From contig CAYZNJ010000006.1 of assembly GCA_964479745.1 (NCBI GenBank), positions 1-24,643 of the forward strand: a stretch of DNA of 24,643 nucleotides. The letters run 5' to 3'. Of this stretch, positions 1-7,889 are shown in pieces. Made by a program: the position numbers and the translations under genes. Origin of the DNA: JACPNK01 sp964479745 (GTDB lineage: Bacteria; Patescibacteriota; Minisyncoccia; 2-02-FULL-40-12; IGHO2-12-FULL-4). Within the stretch, counting starts at the first letter, position 1. Every line of letters begins with the position of its first letter. The notes under the pieces were generated by a model that was not told the DNA's origin, did not search any database, and was given only the letters and a program-made list of their open reading frames with translations.

Positions 1-1758
1 GCCAAAAAAGCGATAGACCAAATTGAAAAAGAGTGGGTTCACATTGAATACGACGACGGTATATACCGGGCATTTCAGGAATATGTTGCCAAGAAAGAAA
101 AACTACAGGGCGAAGATAAAAAACTTTTTGAAGATATGGCAAAGCATTACAAGAGAATGGGCTTTGCTTTGAAGCCGTCAGCCAAGAAACGATTTCGTTC
201 TAATTTAAAAAGACTTTTGAAGCTGGAAAGTCAATTTAAGAAAAACATAAATGACTATCAGGATCAGATTGTAGTCACCAGAGAAGAGCTTGAGGGTTTG
301 CCGGAATCTTACATTGAAGGATTAAAAAAAGACAAAGATGGCAGATATATCGTAACTTTGGCTTATCCTGACCTCGTTCCTTTCATGGAAAATGCCAAAA
401 ACGAGCAAAAGAGAAAAGAACTTGCTGGGAAGAATTTGCAAAAAGGCGGGAGAAAAAACTTAAAAATTATCCAGCAGATACTGCGATTGCGGCACGAAAA
501 CGCCAGATTGCTTGGCTACAAGCATCATGCAGACTTTGCTACCGAATTAAAGATGGCCAAAAACGCCTCCACGGCTTTTGGGTTTGTCAGTAGTCTCTTG
601 GCTAGACTTAAAAAGGCGGCTAAAGAAGATATAGCTGAACTTTTGACGGCCAAAAAAAGACTGACCGGCAACAAAAAAGCCAGAATAGAATTTTACGATA
701 CCGCTTATTACTCAAATCAGATACAAAAAGAAAAATTTCAAGTTAACCACGAAAAGATAAGAGAATATTTTCCTTTGGAAATGGTGCTGAGGGGGACTTT
801 TGAAATTTACTCCAAGCTTTTTTCTGTTGTTTTTGAGTGTGTTGACTCTTTCGTGTCACTCGCGTCATCGCAAGACGCGAGATTTAAGCTTTGGCATGAG
901 GATGTGCGGCTTTATGTTGTAAAAGATAAAAATGGCGCAATACTAGGTTACTTTGCTTTGGATCTTTTTCCCAGAGAAGGAAAATATGGCCATGCGGCAG
1001 AGTTTTCTCTTATCCATGGCAGACAACTGGCCGAAAAATATCTTGCCCCCTTTTGTTCTATGGTTGCTAATTTTGCCAAGCCGGTCGGCGACAGGCCGTC
1101 TCTTTTGAGCCACGATGAAGTGGAAACTTTTTTCCACGAATTCGGCCATGTTATGCATGAAGTTTTGACTGTGGCTAAGTATGCTTCTCACGCTGGCACT
1201 TCGGTTGCTCGTGATTTTGTGGAGCTGCCTTCACAAATGCTGGAGTATTGGATTTGGGATGAAGAGATGCTGAAAATATTATCCGGCCATTTCAGAAGTC
1301 ACAGCCAGAAACTGCCACCCGAAATTCTTAAAAATTTACTAAGAACTAAAAAACACATGCTTGCCTTATGGGCGGCCAGGCAACTTGTTTATGCTTTGTT
1401 TGACTTGGAAATACATCTCGGCGTTGACGGACCGGAAAAAGTAAAATCCCTGTACGGCCGACTAAATCAAAAATACTTTGGCATGAAATTGCCGAAAGAC
1501 TCAATTTTTGCAGCTGGTTTTGGTCATTTGGTCGGCTATGATGCCGGCTATTACAGTTACATGTGGGCTAAGGTATATGCGGCTGACGCGTTTACCAGAT
1601 TTAAAAAAGAAGGTATGCTTAATCCAGAAACCGGTGCCAGTTATCGGAAATCTGTTTTGGAAAAAGGTTCGAGTACGGAAGAATCAGAATTGATTAGAGA
1701 GTTTTTGGGAAGAAAACCAAACAATAAAGCGTTTCTTAAAGAAATATGCCCAAATTAA
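1..1758 (+). CDS. M3 family oligopeptidase (zinc metallopeptidase), 5' truncated by window edge
   Basis: The frame is open from base 1, so the ATG at 136 is internal and the gene enters from outside the window; 585 residues are visible. The zinc site is plain: HEFGHVMH at about residues 379-386 (HExxH at bases 1135-1149), with a downstream DFVELPSQMLEYW block that should supply the third glutamate ligand. A late GHLVGYDAGYYSYMWA block (bases about 1519-1566) is also typical of the thimet oligopeptidase/oligopeptidase F group. These enzymes cleave short peptides in the cytoplasm; no signal peptide can be judged because the N-terminus is absent. Full-length relatives are usually about 600-700 residues, so perhaps 50-100 residues are missing. 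The 3' end overlaps the next gene by 13 bases, suggesting co-translation. M3 membership is firm; the exact subfamily and substrate are not. Confidence 0.93.
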   Translation, partial: AKKAIDQIEKEWVHIEYDDGIYRAFQEYVAKKEKLQGEDKKLFEDMAKHYKRMGFALKPSAKKRFRSNLKRLLKLESQFKKNINDYQDQIVVTREELEGLPESYIEGLKKDKDGRYIVTLAYPDLVPFMENAKNEQKRKELAGKNLQKGGRKNLKIIQQILRLRHENARLLGYKHHADFATELKMAKNASTAFGFVSSLLARLKKAAKEDIAELLTAKKRLTGNKKARIEFYDTAYYSNQIQKEKFQVNHEKIREYFPLEMVLRGTFEIYSKLFSVVFECVDSFVSLASSQDARFKLWHEDVRLYVVKDKNGAILGYFALDLFPREGKYGHAAEFSLIHGRQLAEKYLAPFCSMVANFAKPVGDRPSLLSHDEVETFFHEFGHVMHEVLTVAKYASHAGTSVARDFVELPSQMLEYWIWDEEMLKILSGHFRSHSQKLPPEILKNLLRTKKHMLALWAARQLVYALFDLEIHLGVDGPEKVKSLYGRLNQKYFGMKLPKDSIFAAGFGHLVGYDAGYYSYMWAKVYAADAFTRFKKEGMLNPETGASYRKSVLEKGSSTEESELIREFLGRKPNNKAFLKEICPN

Positions 1759-2456
1759 TATTTGACATTGAAACAATCGGTGAAGACTTTGACCAGCTTG
1801 ACGAAACGACTCAAGAATCTTTGACGCGCTGGATAAAAAAAGAGTCGGAAAGCGAGGAAGAATATAAAATTGCTCTTGAGGAGATGAAAGACGGTTTGGG
1901 TTTTTCGCCGCTGACCGGCCAGGTTGTGGCAATCGGAGTTTTGGATGTGGGAAAAGATAAGGGAGCGGTTTACTACCAGAATCCCGACAACCCCGGCGAA
2001 GTTACGGAAGAAAACGGCATAAAACTTCAGGCCATGTCTGAAAAAGAAATGCTTGAGAAGTTTTGGCAGGGTGCTGAACACTACGATGAGTTTGTTTCTT
2101 TTAACGGGCGTGCCTTTGACGTGCCTTTTTTGATGGTCCGCTCGGCGGTGCATAATATCAGACCAAGCAAGGACCTAATGTCCAACCGTTATTTGAGCCT
2201 TCAAAAATACGGAGCTAAACACATTGATCTTTTAGACCAACTTACATTTTACGGGGCAGTGAGAAAGCGGGGCAACTTGCATTTGTGGTCGCGGGCCTTC
2301 GGCGTCAAAAGTCCCAAGGAAGAGGGGGTGACCGGCGAGGATGTCGGCAAACTTTTCTGCGAAAAAAAGTTTCTAAAAATCGCCCAATATAACACTGGCG
2401 ATTTGCGTGCTACCAAGGCACTGTTTGAATATTGGGACAAATACTTAAGATTTTAG
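1746..2456 (+). CDS. 3'-5' exonuclease, DEDDy type (PolB-exonuclease-like, RNase H fold)
   Basis: A 236-residue protein with the three exonuclease motifs in order: FDIET (D7, E9), FNGRAFDVPF (D125) and YNTGDLRAT (Y215, D219, the Y-x3-D of the DEDDy class). This matches the predicted 3'-5' exonucleases related to the proofreading domain of family B polymerases. No polymerase domain is attached, so it probably acts as a stand-alone trimming or repair nuclease on DNA or RNA; the substrate cannot be read from the sequence. The ATG lies inside the end of the M3 peptidase gene (13-base overlap), so it probably depends on translation of that gene. Catalytic residues look intact. Confidence 0.85.
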   Translation: MPKLIFDIETIGEDFDQLDETTQESLTRWIKKESESEEEYKIALEEMKDGLGFSPLTGQVVAIGVLDVGKDKGAVYYQNPDNPGEVTEENGIKLQAMSEKEMLEKFWQGAEHYDEFVSFNGRAFDVPFLMVRSAVHNIRPSKDLMSNRYLSLQKYGAKHIDLLDQLTFYGAVRKRGNLHLWSRAFGVKSPKEEGVTGEDVGKLFCEKKFLKIAQYNTGDLRATKALFEYWDKYLRF

Positions 2457-2471
2457 AAACTCTGTTTTGTG

Positions 2472-2500
2472 TTGACCTTTTTAATTTTTTATTCTATCTC
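2472..2500 (+). promoter_or_regulatory. Sigma70-type promoter for the DUF1385-like gene
   Basis: TTGACC (2472-2477), a 17-base spacer and TATCTC (2495-2500). The expected transcript start is near 2507, leaving a short leader that carries a Shine-Dalgarno AAGGAG at 2523-2528, six bases before the TTG start at 2535. Confidence 0.55.
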
Positions 2501-2534
2501 TAAGTCAGTTCTTTGCCATTTGAAGGAGTAAGCG

Positions 2535-3302
2535 TTGGCTGACGAAAAAAAGCTATTTAGTGTGGTTTCAGGAAGGTCAATGGCAACCGGATTTAAGCTT
2601 AGAGTTGTCTTAGAAAATCAGGATTTGTTTTTTTACTCAAGAGCTTACGAAGAAAAAAGCATATCAAAAATTAGCCCTTGGCTAAATCTCTTAACAACCT
2701 CAATTATATTCGTGTTGCTCACTTTGGTTGTTAAACAAGTTGTTGTTTTCAAAGGTTATGGCTTCTTTTTTAGCGGTATGGTTTTATTGTGGTGCGTGTC
2801 TGTATTCATCCGTGTTTTCGGCGAGTTTTTCTTTTTAAAAGAAACTCGCGAATGGCACTCCTTGGAACATAAAAGCAGTAGGCTTCTAGAAAAAAGACTT
2901 GAGTCAACTGTCGAGGCATTAAAATCTCTTTCGGGGGTTCTGAACACCTGCGGAACTTGTTGGCTTGTGAATTTCGGCCAGCTCTTAATCTGTTTTTGGG
3001 TTGTTATCGGTATCTGGTCCGGTTCAATCTTATTTCTCTCTCCTGGGTTGACTAACTTAATTTTGCTAGCTTCCTGTTTTATTTGGTTCGGTTCTTTGTT
3101 TTTTGCTATGGTGGCATTTTTAGGTTTTTCTTGGCCAATGAATCTATTTACTTTTATTCTCTGTCCGGCTGCCATATTGCCTCTTTTGACAGAAAAACTT
3201 GTAGCACTCAAGAAACCGTCGGAAAACAAAATTGCCCAAACAGCCGAAGACTTAAAAATTTTTATCAACGAATATAATTTATATGGCGGCGACTCTTTTT
3301 AA
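2535..3302 (+). CDS. Polytopic membrane protein, divergent DUF1385/YqhQ-like
   Basis: A 255-residue protein begun by TTG; the start is fixed by AAGGAG six bases upstream and by the absence of a better in-frame codon. About five hydrophobic segments are seen (roughly 50-72, 76-99, 144-169, 172-197 and 199-219). Between the second and third is WHSLEHK (107-113), then about 25 residues later a CGTCWL block (139-144). From memory, DUF1385/YqhQ proteins carry YHGAEHK followed at similar distance by a CGT motif at the start of a membrane helix, so I read this as a distant member; in that family the His/Glu residues are suspected metal ligands. Family function is unknown. It has its own promoter and stands between an exonuclease and a helicase with no obvious functional tie. 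Confidence 0.55.
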   Translation: MADEKKLFSVVSGRSMATGFKLRVVLENQDLFFYSRAYEEKSISKISPWLNLLTTSIIFVLLTLVVKQVVVFKGYGFFFSGMVLLWCVSVFIRVFGEFFFLKETREWHSLEHKSSRLLEKRLESTVEALKSLSGVLNTCGTCWLVNFGQLLICFWVVIGIWSGSILFLSPGLTNLILLASCFIWFGSLFFAMVAFLGFSWPMNLFTFILCPAAILPLLTEKLVALKKPSENKIAQTAEDLKIFINEYNLYGGDSF

Positions 3303-3328
3303 GGGTCGTTTTTTGTTTTGTTGTTTTG

Positions 3329-3337
3329 TGATAAATT
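3329..3337 (+). promoter_or_regulatory. Extended -10 promoter directly before the helicase start (leaderless)
   Basis: TG-A-TAAATT (TG at 3329, hexamer 3332-3337) ends six bases before the ATG at 3344. Transcription would begin on or next to the start codon, and no Shine-Dalgarno sequence is present. Confidence 0.45.
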
Positions 3338-3343
3338 TAGTAT

Positions 3344-6300
3344 ATGGTTACAATTTCTCAAAAATTTGAAGAGCTTTATCGTCAGCTTAATCCTGAACAA
3401 AAAAAGGCGGTTGATCATATTGAGGGGCCGGTGATGGTTGTTGCCGGGCCGGGGACGGGCAAGACGCAGGTGCTGACCTTGCGGATTGCCAACATTCTGC
3501 TTAAAACCCAAGTTAATCCGGGCAATATTTTAGCTTTAACTTTCAGCGAAAGCGGGGCAGCGACAATGCGGCGCCGGCTGGCGGAAATTATCGGCCCGAC
3601 CGCTTATCAGGTTCATATCTCCACCTTTCACAGTTTTTGCAATGACACTATCCAAAATTATCCCGATGAATTTCCGGAAGTTGTCGGACGAAAACCTTCC
3701 AACGAAGTCCAGCAGATTGAAATCTTGCAAAAAATTATTGACGACAGCCGTTTGCAGTTTTTAAAACCTTTTGGCGAGCCATATTTTTATTTGCCGGAGA
3801 TAAGGCGTTCTCTGGGCCACTTAAAAAAAGAAGGCGTCGGTCCGGAAGATTTTAAAAAAGTTATCGCTGAAGAAAAAAAATACTTTGAATCGGTTGACGA
3901 TCTTTTTTATGAAAGCGGAAAATATAAGGGCAAAATGAAAGGCAAGTACGCCGATCTCAAAAAGCAGTTGGACAAAAATGAAGAATTGGCGCTAATTTAC
4001 GCCAAATATCAGACAGAACTGCAAACGGCCAAGTTGTACGACTACGACGACATGATTTTGCAAGTTGCACAAACTCTTGCCGGCAATCAGGATTTTCTGC
4101 TCAAACTTCAGGAAAAGTTCCAGTATTTTTTGGTTGACGAGCAGCAAGACACCAACAATGCGCAGAACAAAGTTTTGGAGCTTTTGAGCAATTTTTATGA
4201 TCGGCCGAATTTATTTGTCGTTGGTGATGAAAAGCAGGCGATTTTTCGTTTCCAAGGAGCCTCCTTGGCAAATTTTATTTATTTTAAAAAACTATATCCC
4301 GAGGCACGGTTGATTTCCTTAAATAAAAACTACCGCTCAACTCAGCCGATTCTTGACTTAGCCCATAACCTTATCCAGAACAACTCTTTGCGGCTGGCCA
4401 GCGAAATAAAAGATCTAAAAGACGAACTTTTTTCTCAAACTGAAAATTCCGGCCAAAAAGTTGAAGTTTACGAATTCAAGCGGCCGGAAACCGAACTTCA
4501 TTTTTTGGCTGAAAAAATAAGCGAACTTTTAAAAAGCGGCGTTTCGGCAAAAGAGGTGGCGGTAATTTATCGTGACAACAAAGATGCTTTTGTTTTGGCC
4601 GATACTTTTGGCAAATACAATCTGCCGTTTAAAATCGAATCTTCCATCAACGCTTTGGGCGACCAAGACATTCAGGGTCTTATTGGTTTGCTTCAAGTCG
4701 CCGGCGACTTAGATAATGAGGAGAAAATTTTTTCTGTTTTGTACGCCAACTGGCTTGACTTGCCCTCGCTGGACATTTACCGGTTGGTTGCGCCCGGTGT
4801 CAGGCGGAGAAGTTTGCTGGAAATGATAACCGACGAAAAAAGGCTTAAGGAGTTGAAGATCGCTTCTTTTGAAAAAATAAAAAGTTTGTCAGCCAATTTG
4901 CTTGATTGGCACAAGACTTCTCAAAATGTCGGCTTGCTGGAAATCTTTGAAAAAGTTGTGAAAAATTCCGGGTTTTTGAACTATATTCTGTCTTGCCCCG
5001 ATTCCGTCTTAAAGTTAGCCCGTCTTAACTCTCTGTTCAAAGAAGCCAAGAAACTTGCGACCGTAAATCAGGAAGCCAAACTCAAAGATTTTGTAAGTTA
5101 CTTAGCGACTTTGGCAAAACACAAAGTGGGCGTGAAAGAAGGCGGGCTAGGTTATACTCCAGAGGCAATCAGATTTATGACCGCGCATGGCGCTAAAGGT
5201 CTGGAATTTGACTATGTTTTTATCGTCAACGCTTTTGACGGCCACTGGGGTAATCGGCATATTCCGCAGTTAATAAAGTTGCCGGATTTAACTAACCAGA
5301 GGCGGAGGGGAACAGTTTTTGCGAGCACCGACGAGACAAAAACTTTGTTTCCCGGAGCCTCTCGAGATGTTAACGATGATGAAAGAAGACTATTTTATGT
5401 CGCTCTTACCCGTGCCAGAAAAATGGCCTATATTTCTTATGCGCTGCAAGGCTTAGACGGCAGAGAACACACGGCATCTCAATTTATTTCTGAAATTAAA
5501 CCGGAATTGAAGCAAGCTGGCTTATCAGAAAATTATGAGAACGATTTTGACAAACAAAGCGCCGGCTGGCAAATCAGTCTCAAAACAAGCAACACCAAAA
5601 ACTTTTCTGTTTATGAAAAAGAGTATTTGCAGGAGCTTTTTAAAAAAAGGGGATTGTCGGCAACGGCAGTCAACAACTTTTTAAGCTGTCCCTGGAAGTA
5701 CTTTTATTTGAATCTTCTGCGTATTCCCAAAGCTAAATCAAGATATCAGGTTTACGGTTCAGCGGTGCATGCCGGACTCAAAAGTTTTTTTGACCAGTTA
5801 AATTACGGCAAAAACAATCCGGAAATTTTGCTTTCCGATTTTCAAAAAGCTTTGGAAAAAGAACCTTTGGCGCAAAATGACTTAGAAACTTTTTCAGCAA
5901 AAGGCGCCGAAGCTTTGAGAAAATATCTTGATTACTACAACGGCAACTGGATTGCCAAGACTCAAAATGAATTCAGGGTCAGCAATGTTTTTCTCAATGA
6001 CAAGATAAAATTAACCGGCTCTTTGGACAAAATTGAGTATCTCTCAAGCAACGAAGCAAATGTCGTGGATTACAAAACCGGCAAGGCAGTTAGCCGGAAC
6101 GAACTGGAAGGCAAAACAAAAAATTCTACCGGCGATTACAAACGCCAGCTTGTTTTTTATAAACTTCTTTTAGACTCCTTACCCGCCGTAAAATTAAACA
6201 TGGTTTCCGGAGAATTGGATTTTATTGAACCGGATAAAAAAGGAATTTTTCACAAGGAGAACTTTTTGATTGACACCAGCGAAGTTGACGAATTAAAACA

Positions 6301-6406
6301 CACCATTTTAGCCATTGCCGACAGTATTACGAATTTCAAATTTGAAAACGAGAGGTGTGGAGACAGGGACTGTGAGTATTGCCAGTTAAGATTTAATGTA
6401 GTATAA
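3344..6406 (+). CDS. UvrD/PcrA-like superfamily 1 helicase fused to a Cys-rich PD-(D/E)XK nuclease
   Basis: A 1020-residue two-part enzyme. The helicase part has Q-motif-like LNPEQKKAV, Walker A GPGTGKT (35-41), Walker B VDEQQDT (D265, E266), NYRST, motif V TAHGAKGLEFD (613-623) and motif VI RRLFYVALTRAR (681-692). The C-terminal part, from about 770, has the RecB-type nuclease motifs: YGSAVHAGLK, GSLDKIE, VVDYKTGK and RQLVFYKLL. A Cys in LSCPWKYF (C782) and C-x4-C-x2-C at the very end (C1005, C1010, C1013) reproduce the four-cysteine iron-sulfur layout of AddB and Cas4 nucleases. It probably unwinds and resects DNA ends, as a single-chain counterpart of AddAB-type enzymes. All key residues are present. 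Confidence 0.93.
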   Translation: MVTISQKFEELYRQLNPEQKKAVDHIEGPVMVVAGPGTGKTQVLTLRIANILLKTQVNPGNILALTFSESGAATMRRRLAEIIGPTAYQVHISTFHSFCNDTIQNYPDEFPEVVGRKPSNEVQQIEILQKIIDDSRLQFLKPFGEPYFYLPEIRRSLGHLKKEGVGPEDFKKVIAEEKKYFESVDDLFYESGKYKGKMKGKYADLKKQLDKNEELALIYAKYQTELQTAKLYDYDDMILQVAQTLAGNQDFLLKLQEKFQYFLVDEQQDTNNAQNKVLELLSNFYDRPNLFVVGDEKQAIFRFQGASLANFIYFKKLYPEARLISLNKNYRSTQPILDLAHNLIQNNSLRLASEIKDLKDELFSQTENSGQKVEVYEFKRPETELHFLAEKISELLKSGVSAKEVAVIYRDNKDAFVLADTFGKYNLPFKIESSINALGDQDIQGLIGLLQVAGDLDNEEKIFSVLYANWLDLPSLDIYRLVAPGVRRRSLLEMITDEKRLKELKIASFEKIKSLSANLLDWHKTSQNVGLLEIFEKVVKNSGFLNYILSCPDSVLKLARLNSLFKEAKKLATVNQEAKLKDFVSYLATLAKHKVGVKEGGLGYTPEAIRFMTAHGAKGLEFDYVFIVNAFDGHWGNRHIPQLIKLPDLTNQRRRGTVFASTDETKTLFPGASRDVNDDERRLFYVALTRARKMAYISYALQGLDGREHTASQFISEIKPELKQAGLSENYENDFDKQSAGWQISLKTSNTKNFSVYEKEYLQELFKKRGLSATAVNNFLSCPWKYFYLNLLRIPKAKSRYQVYGSAVHAGLKSFFDQLNYGKNNPEILLSDFQKALEKEPLAQNDLETFSAKGAEALRKYLDYYNGNWIAKTQNEFRVSNVFLNDKIKLTGSLDKIEYLSSNEANVVDYKTGKAVSRNELEGKTKNSTGDYKRQLVFYKLLLDSLPAVKLNMVSGELDFIEPDKKGIFHKENFLIDTSEVDELKHTILAIADSITNFKFENERCGDRDCEYCQLRFNVV

Positions 6407-6407
6407 T
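6379..6407 (+). promoter_or_regulatory. Strong sigma70-type promoter at the end of the helicase gene
   Basis: TTGCCA (6379-6384), 17 bases, TATAAT (6402-6407), overlapping the helicase stop codon. It would give a leader of about 40 bases carrying the AAGGAG that precedes the ATG at 6453. Confidence 0.65.
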
Positions 6408-6452
6408 GTTTTTTTGGTTAGGTTTTCTTTGAAATTTGAATAAGGAGAAAAA

Positions 6453-6989
6453 ATGATAGACTCTATTACTGCTTGTCCGAGCAATGGCGACATCGTCAGG
6501 ATAATAAATTTTGGTCCTTGCAACCTAGAAGAGTTTAAACATTTAGAAAACTGTCAGCTGTGCCGTAGCCGGTTGCAGTTGATAGGCGCTTACACTTTTA
6601 CCTTTCTGGTTTTAATTAGTTTTGGCGTTGATGTACTTTCTGTTCTATTGCCGTTAAATGTTTTGGAAAATATAAATTTTCACTGCACAGTTATTCCTTG
6701 TTTTGAAACGCCTCTCTTGCGCGAAATTGACCGGAAGTCTTTTAAATTGGCAGATGGCATTATTTCTTCGGAAGGAGTTCCCGCTATTTCCGAAGACGGT
6801 CGGTCTCTGACTATCGTATTTTATCATTGCCAATTTGACAAGAAAATAAAAAGATCCCTGGAAGCTGGCGGCAGTGTGGTACACCGGGTTGCTTTATCAG
6901 GAGGGTTTTCGAGCTGGCAATTGCATAAGCATAAGATTTTTGGTGAAGTTAAAGTTGAGTTTAAATCAGCAAAATTCCAAAGCGTATAA
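6453..6989 (+). CDS. Small membrane protein with zf-HC2-like H-x3-C-x2-C motif
   Basis: A 178-residue protein with a clear Shine-Dalgarno (AAGGAG) before its ATG. The N-terminus contains LEEFKHLENCQLC: H30, C34, C37, the spacing of the zinc-binding anti-sigma (zf-HC2/ZAS) motif. It is followed at once by a hydrophobic segment (about 43-69) and then a domain of about 105 residues. In the ZAS family the zinc domain faces the cytoplasm and binds an ECF sigma factor. No sigma gene is adjacent here, so an anti-sigma role is only a guess from the motif and layout. The C-terminal domain is not recognised. It is transcribed from its own strong promoter and ends before a hairpin terminator. Confidence 0.6.
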   Translation: MIDSITACPSNGDIVRIINFGPCNLEEFKHLENCQLCRSRLQLIGAYTFTFLVLISFGVDVLSVLLPLNVLENINFHCTVIPCFETPLLREIDRKSFKLADGIISSEGVPAISEDGRSLTIVFYHCQFDKKIKRSLEAGGSVVHRVALSGGFSSWQLHKHKIFGEVKVEFKSAKFQSV

Positions 6990-7018
6990 TCGTAAGAGAT
7001 TATTAGGCTGTCTAAACC

Positions 7019-7046
7019 AAGGGGAGAATTTTTTTCTCCTTTTTTA
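7019..7046 (+). terminator. Rho-independent terminator
   Basis: GGAGAA (7023-7028), five-base T loop and TTCTCC (7034-7039), extended by wobble and A-T pairs, followed by a run of T to 7045. It lies about 30 bases after the zf-HC2-like gene. Confidence 0.7.
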
Positions 7047-7066
7047 TTGTCTTTTTTGAAGAAGAT

Positions 7067-7072
7067 TATAAT
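7067..7072 (+). promoter_or_regulatory. -10 box before the 108-residue gene
   Basis: TATAAT at 7067-7072, with an overlapping alternative TAATAT at 7069-7074, seven to nine bases before the ATG at 7082. No Shine-Dalgarno is present; probable leaderless transcript. No good -35 is seen. Confidence 0.4.
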
Positions 7073-7081
7073 ATTATTGTA

Positions 7082-7408
7082 ATGTATAAAAAACCAAAGA
7101 ACGATGACAAATACGCTTGGACTAACCATGTTGTCGGTAAGATGGTCTATTATCGTATTTCGGAAAGTTTGGTGAAAAGAGTTGTCAGGTTTCCCAAAAG
7201 AGTTGAAACTGGAATTGCTCCCAATACAATCGCCTGTATGCAGTCCACAGGCTCTAAAAAAAGGCCGTCGGAAGTTTGGACAATGTATCAAAGTGTTGGC
7301 GACAAGAAGAAAAAAATAATTTCCACTTGGCGCTATCCGGGAGTCAGCAAAGTCGGCGAGCCGATTCCGATTCCGGAAGAGATTCTAAACGAATTGACAG
7401 AACTGTAG
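7082..7408 (+). CDS. Conserved-looking small protein, possibly DUF4258-like
   Basis: 108 residues, basic, without signal peptide or membrane segment. The N-terminal half has W-T-x-H-x3-KM-x-YY-x-IS-x4-RV-x-RFPKR-x-E, which resembles the H-x(n)-RM-x-R-x-IS pattern of DUF4258 proteins, a small fold sometimes found near toxin-like genes. The C-terminal half has TWRYPG and a PIPEEIL ending. No catalytic residue set can be named. It is preceded by a terminator and a -10 box, so it is a separate transcription unit. No antitoxin-like partner is obvious; the next gene is of a different kind. Function not known. Confidence 0.6.
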   Translation: MYKKPKNDDKYAWTNHVVGKMVYYRISESLVKRVVRFPKRVETGIAPNTIACMQSTGSKKRPSEVWTMYQSVGDKKKKIISTWRYPGVSKVGEPIPIPEEILNELTEL

Positions 7409-7422
7409 TAATGTGTTACTCT
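7394..7422 (+). promoter_or_regulatory. Possible promoter for the 132-residue gene
   Basis: Perfect TTGACA (7394-7399) within the end of the preceding gene, 17 bases, then a weak TACTCT (7417-7422). The resulting leader carries AGGAG about six bases before the ATG at 7454. Confidence 0.35.
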
Positions 7423-7453
7423 TTGGGCATGTTCTTAAAAAACAGGAGCGCGA

Positions 7454-7852
7454 ATGAGAAAAAATAATTTTCGTTTGGATGAGGAAAATGTCCAGCAGTT
7501 GCCGCTGGAAACTCAGAAAAAACTTATCGGGAGTGCGGGACCGGTAAAAAATAAAATGAGATTGAATATGCAGCGCCTTGGGCCTTGCAGCATTTTCAGG
7601 CTGACTGATGTTTCCGGCAACAAATTTATTTTTGAGGTTTCTGATCAAGATGGTTACTCTTTTGTCGTTTTGATTCCCAAAATGAGAGAAAGTTTTGAAG
7701 ACATAACTTATTTTGGGTTCAGTTATATCGGCGATCCTTATATTGAGCTTGGCGAGAATTTGTATTTTAATTCCGCCATCAAAGCAATAAATGTGGTGAG
7801 GGGTATTCAAAAGATTGAAATTTTAGAAGAGCATACCCGCTTGCTTTCTTAA
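7454..7852 (+). CDS. Hypothetical protein, 132 residues
   Basis: Not recognised. The start is supported by an AGGAG at a suitable distance. The protein is soluble (no hydrophobic segment long enough for a membrane helix), with an N-terminal charged stretch, a central beta-rich-looking part (FRLTDVSGNKFIFEVSD, then SFVVLIPKM) and an acidic middle. No cysteine or histidine pattern suggests a metal site. It ends 25 bases before the cyclophilin gene; the hairpin between them may end its transcript. It is probably real because of the Shine-Dalgarno, its length and the lack of any competing frame with a better start. Confidence 0.55.
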   Translation: MRKNNFRLDEENVQQLPLETQKKLIGSAGPVKNKMRLNMQRLGPCSIFRLTDVSGNKFIFEVSDQDGYSFVVLIPKMRESFEDITYFGFSYIGDPYIELGENLYFNSAIKAINVVRGIQKIEILEEHTRLLS

Positions 7853-7865
7853 GTGATTATTCTAC

Positions 7866-7889
7866 AATGGGTTTTATATGAAACCCATT
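7866..7889 (+). promoter_or_regulatory. Hairpin with the cyclophilin start codon in its loop
   Basis: A perfect nine-base-pair inverted repeat (AATGGGTTT, loop TATATG, AAACCCATT). The ATG at 7878-7880 is the last half of the six-base loop, and the 3' arm runs into a T-rich stretch (7888-7898). It could act as a terminator for the upstream gene, or as a translation-control hairpin if transcripts start upstream. A TACAAT at 7863-7868 could instead start a near-leaderless transcript inside it. Confidence 0.5.

Noticed and set aside
136..1758. Treating the ATG at 136 as the start of the M3 peptidase gene
   Set aside because: The same frame is open and protein-like back to base 1 and the family is longer, so the gene is cut by the window edge.
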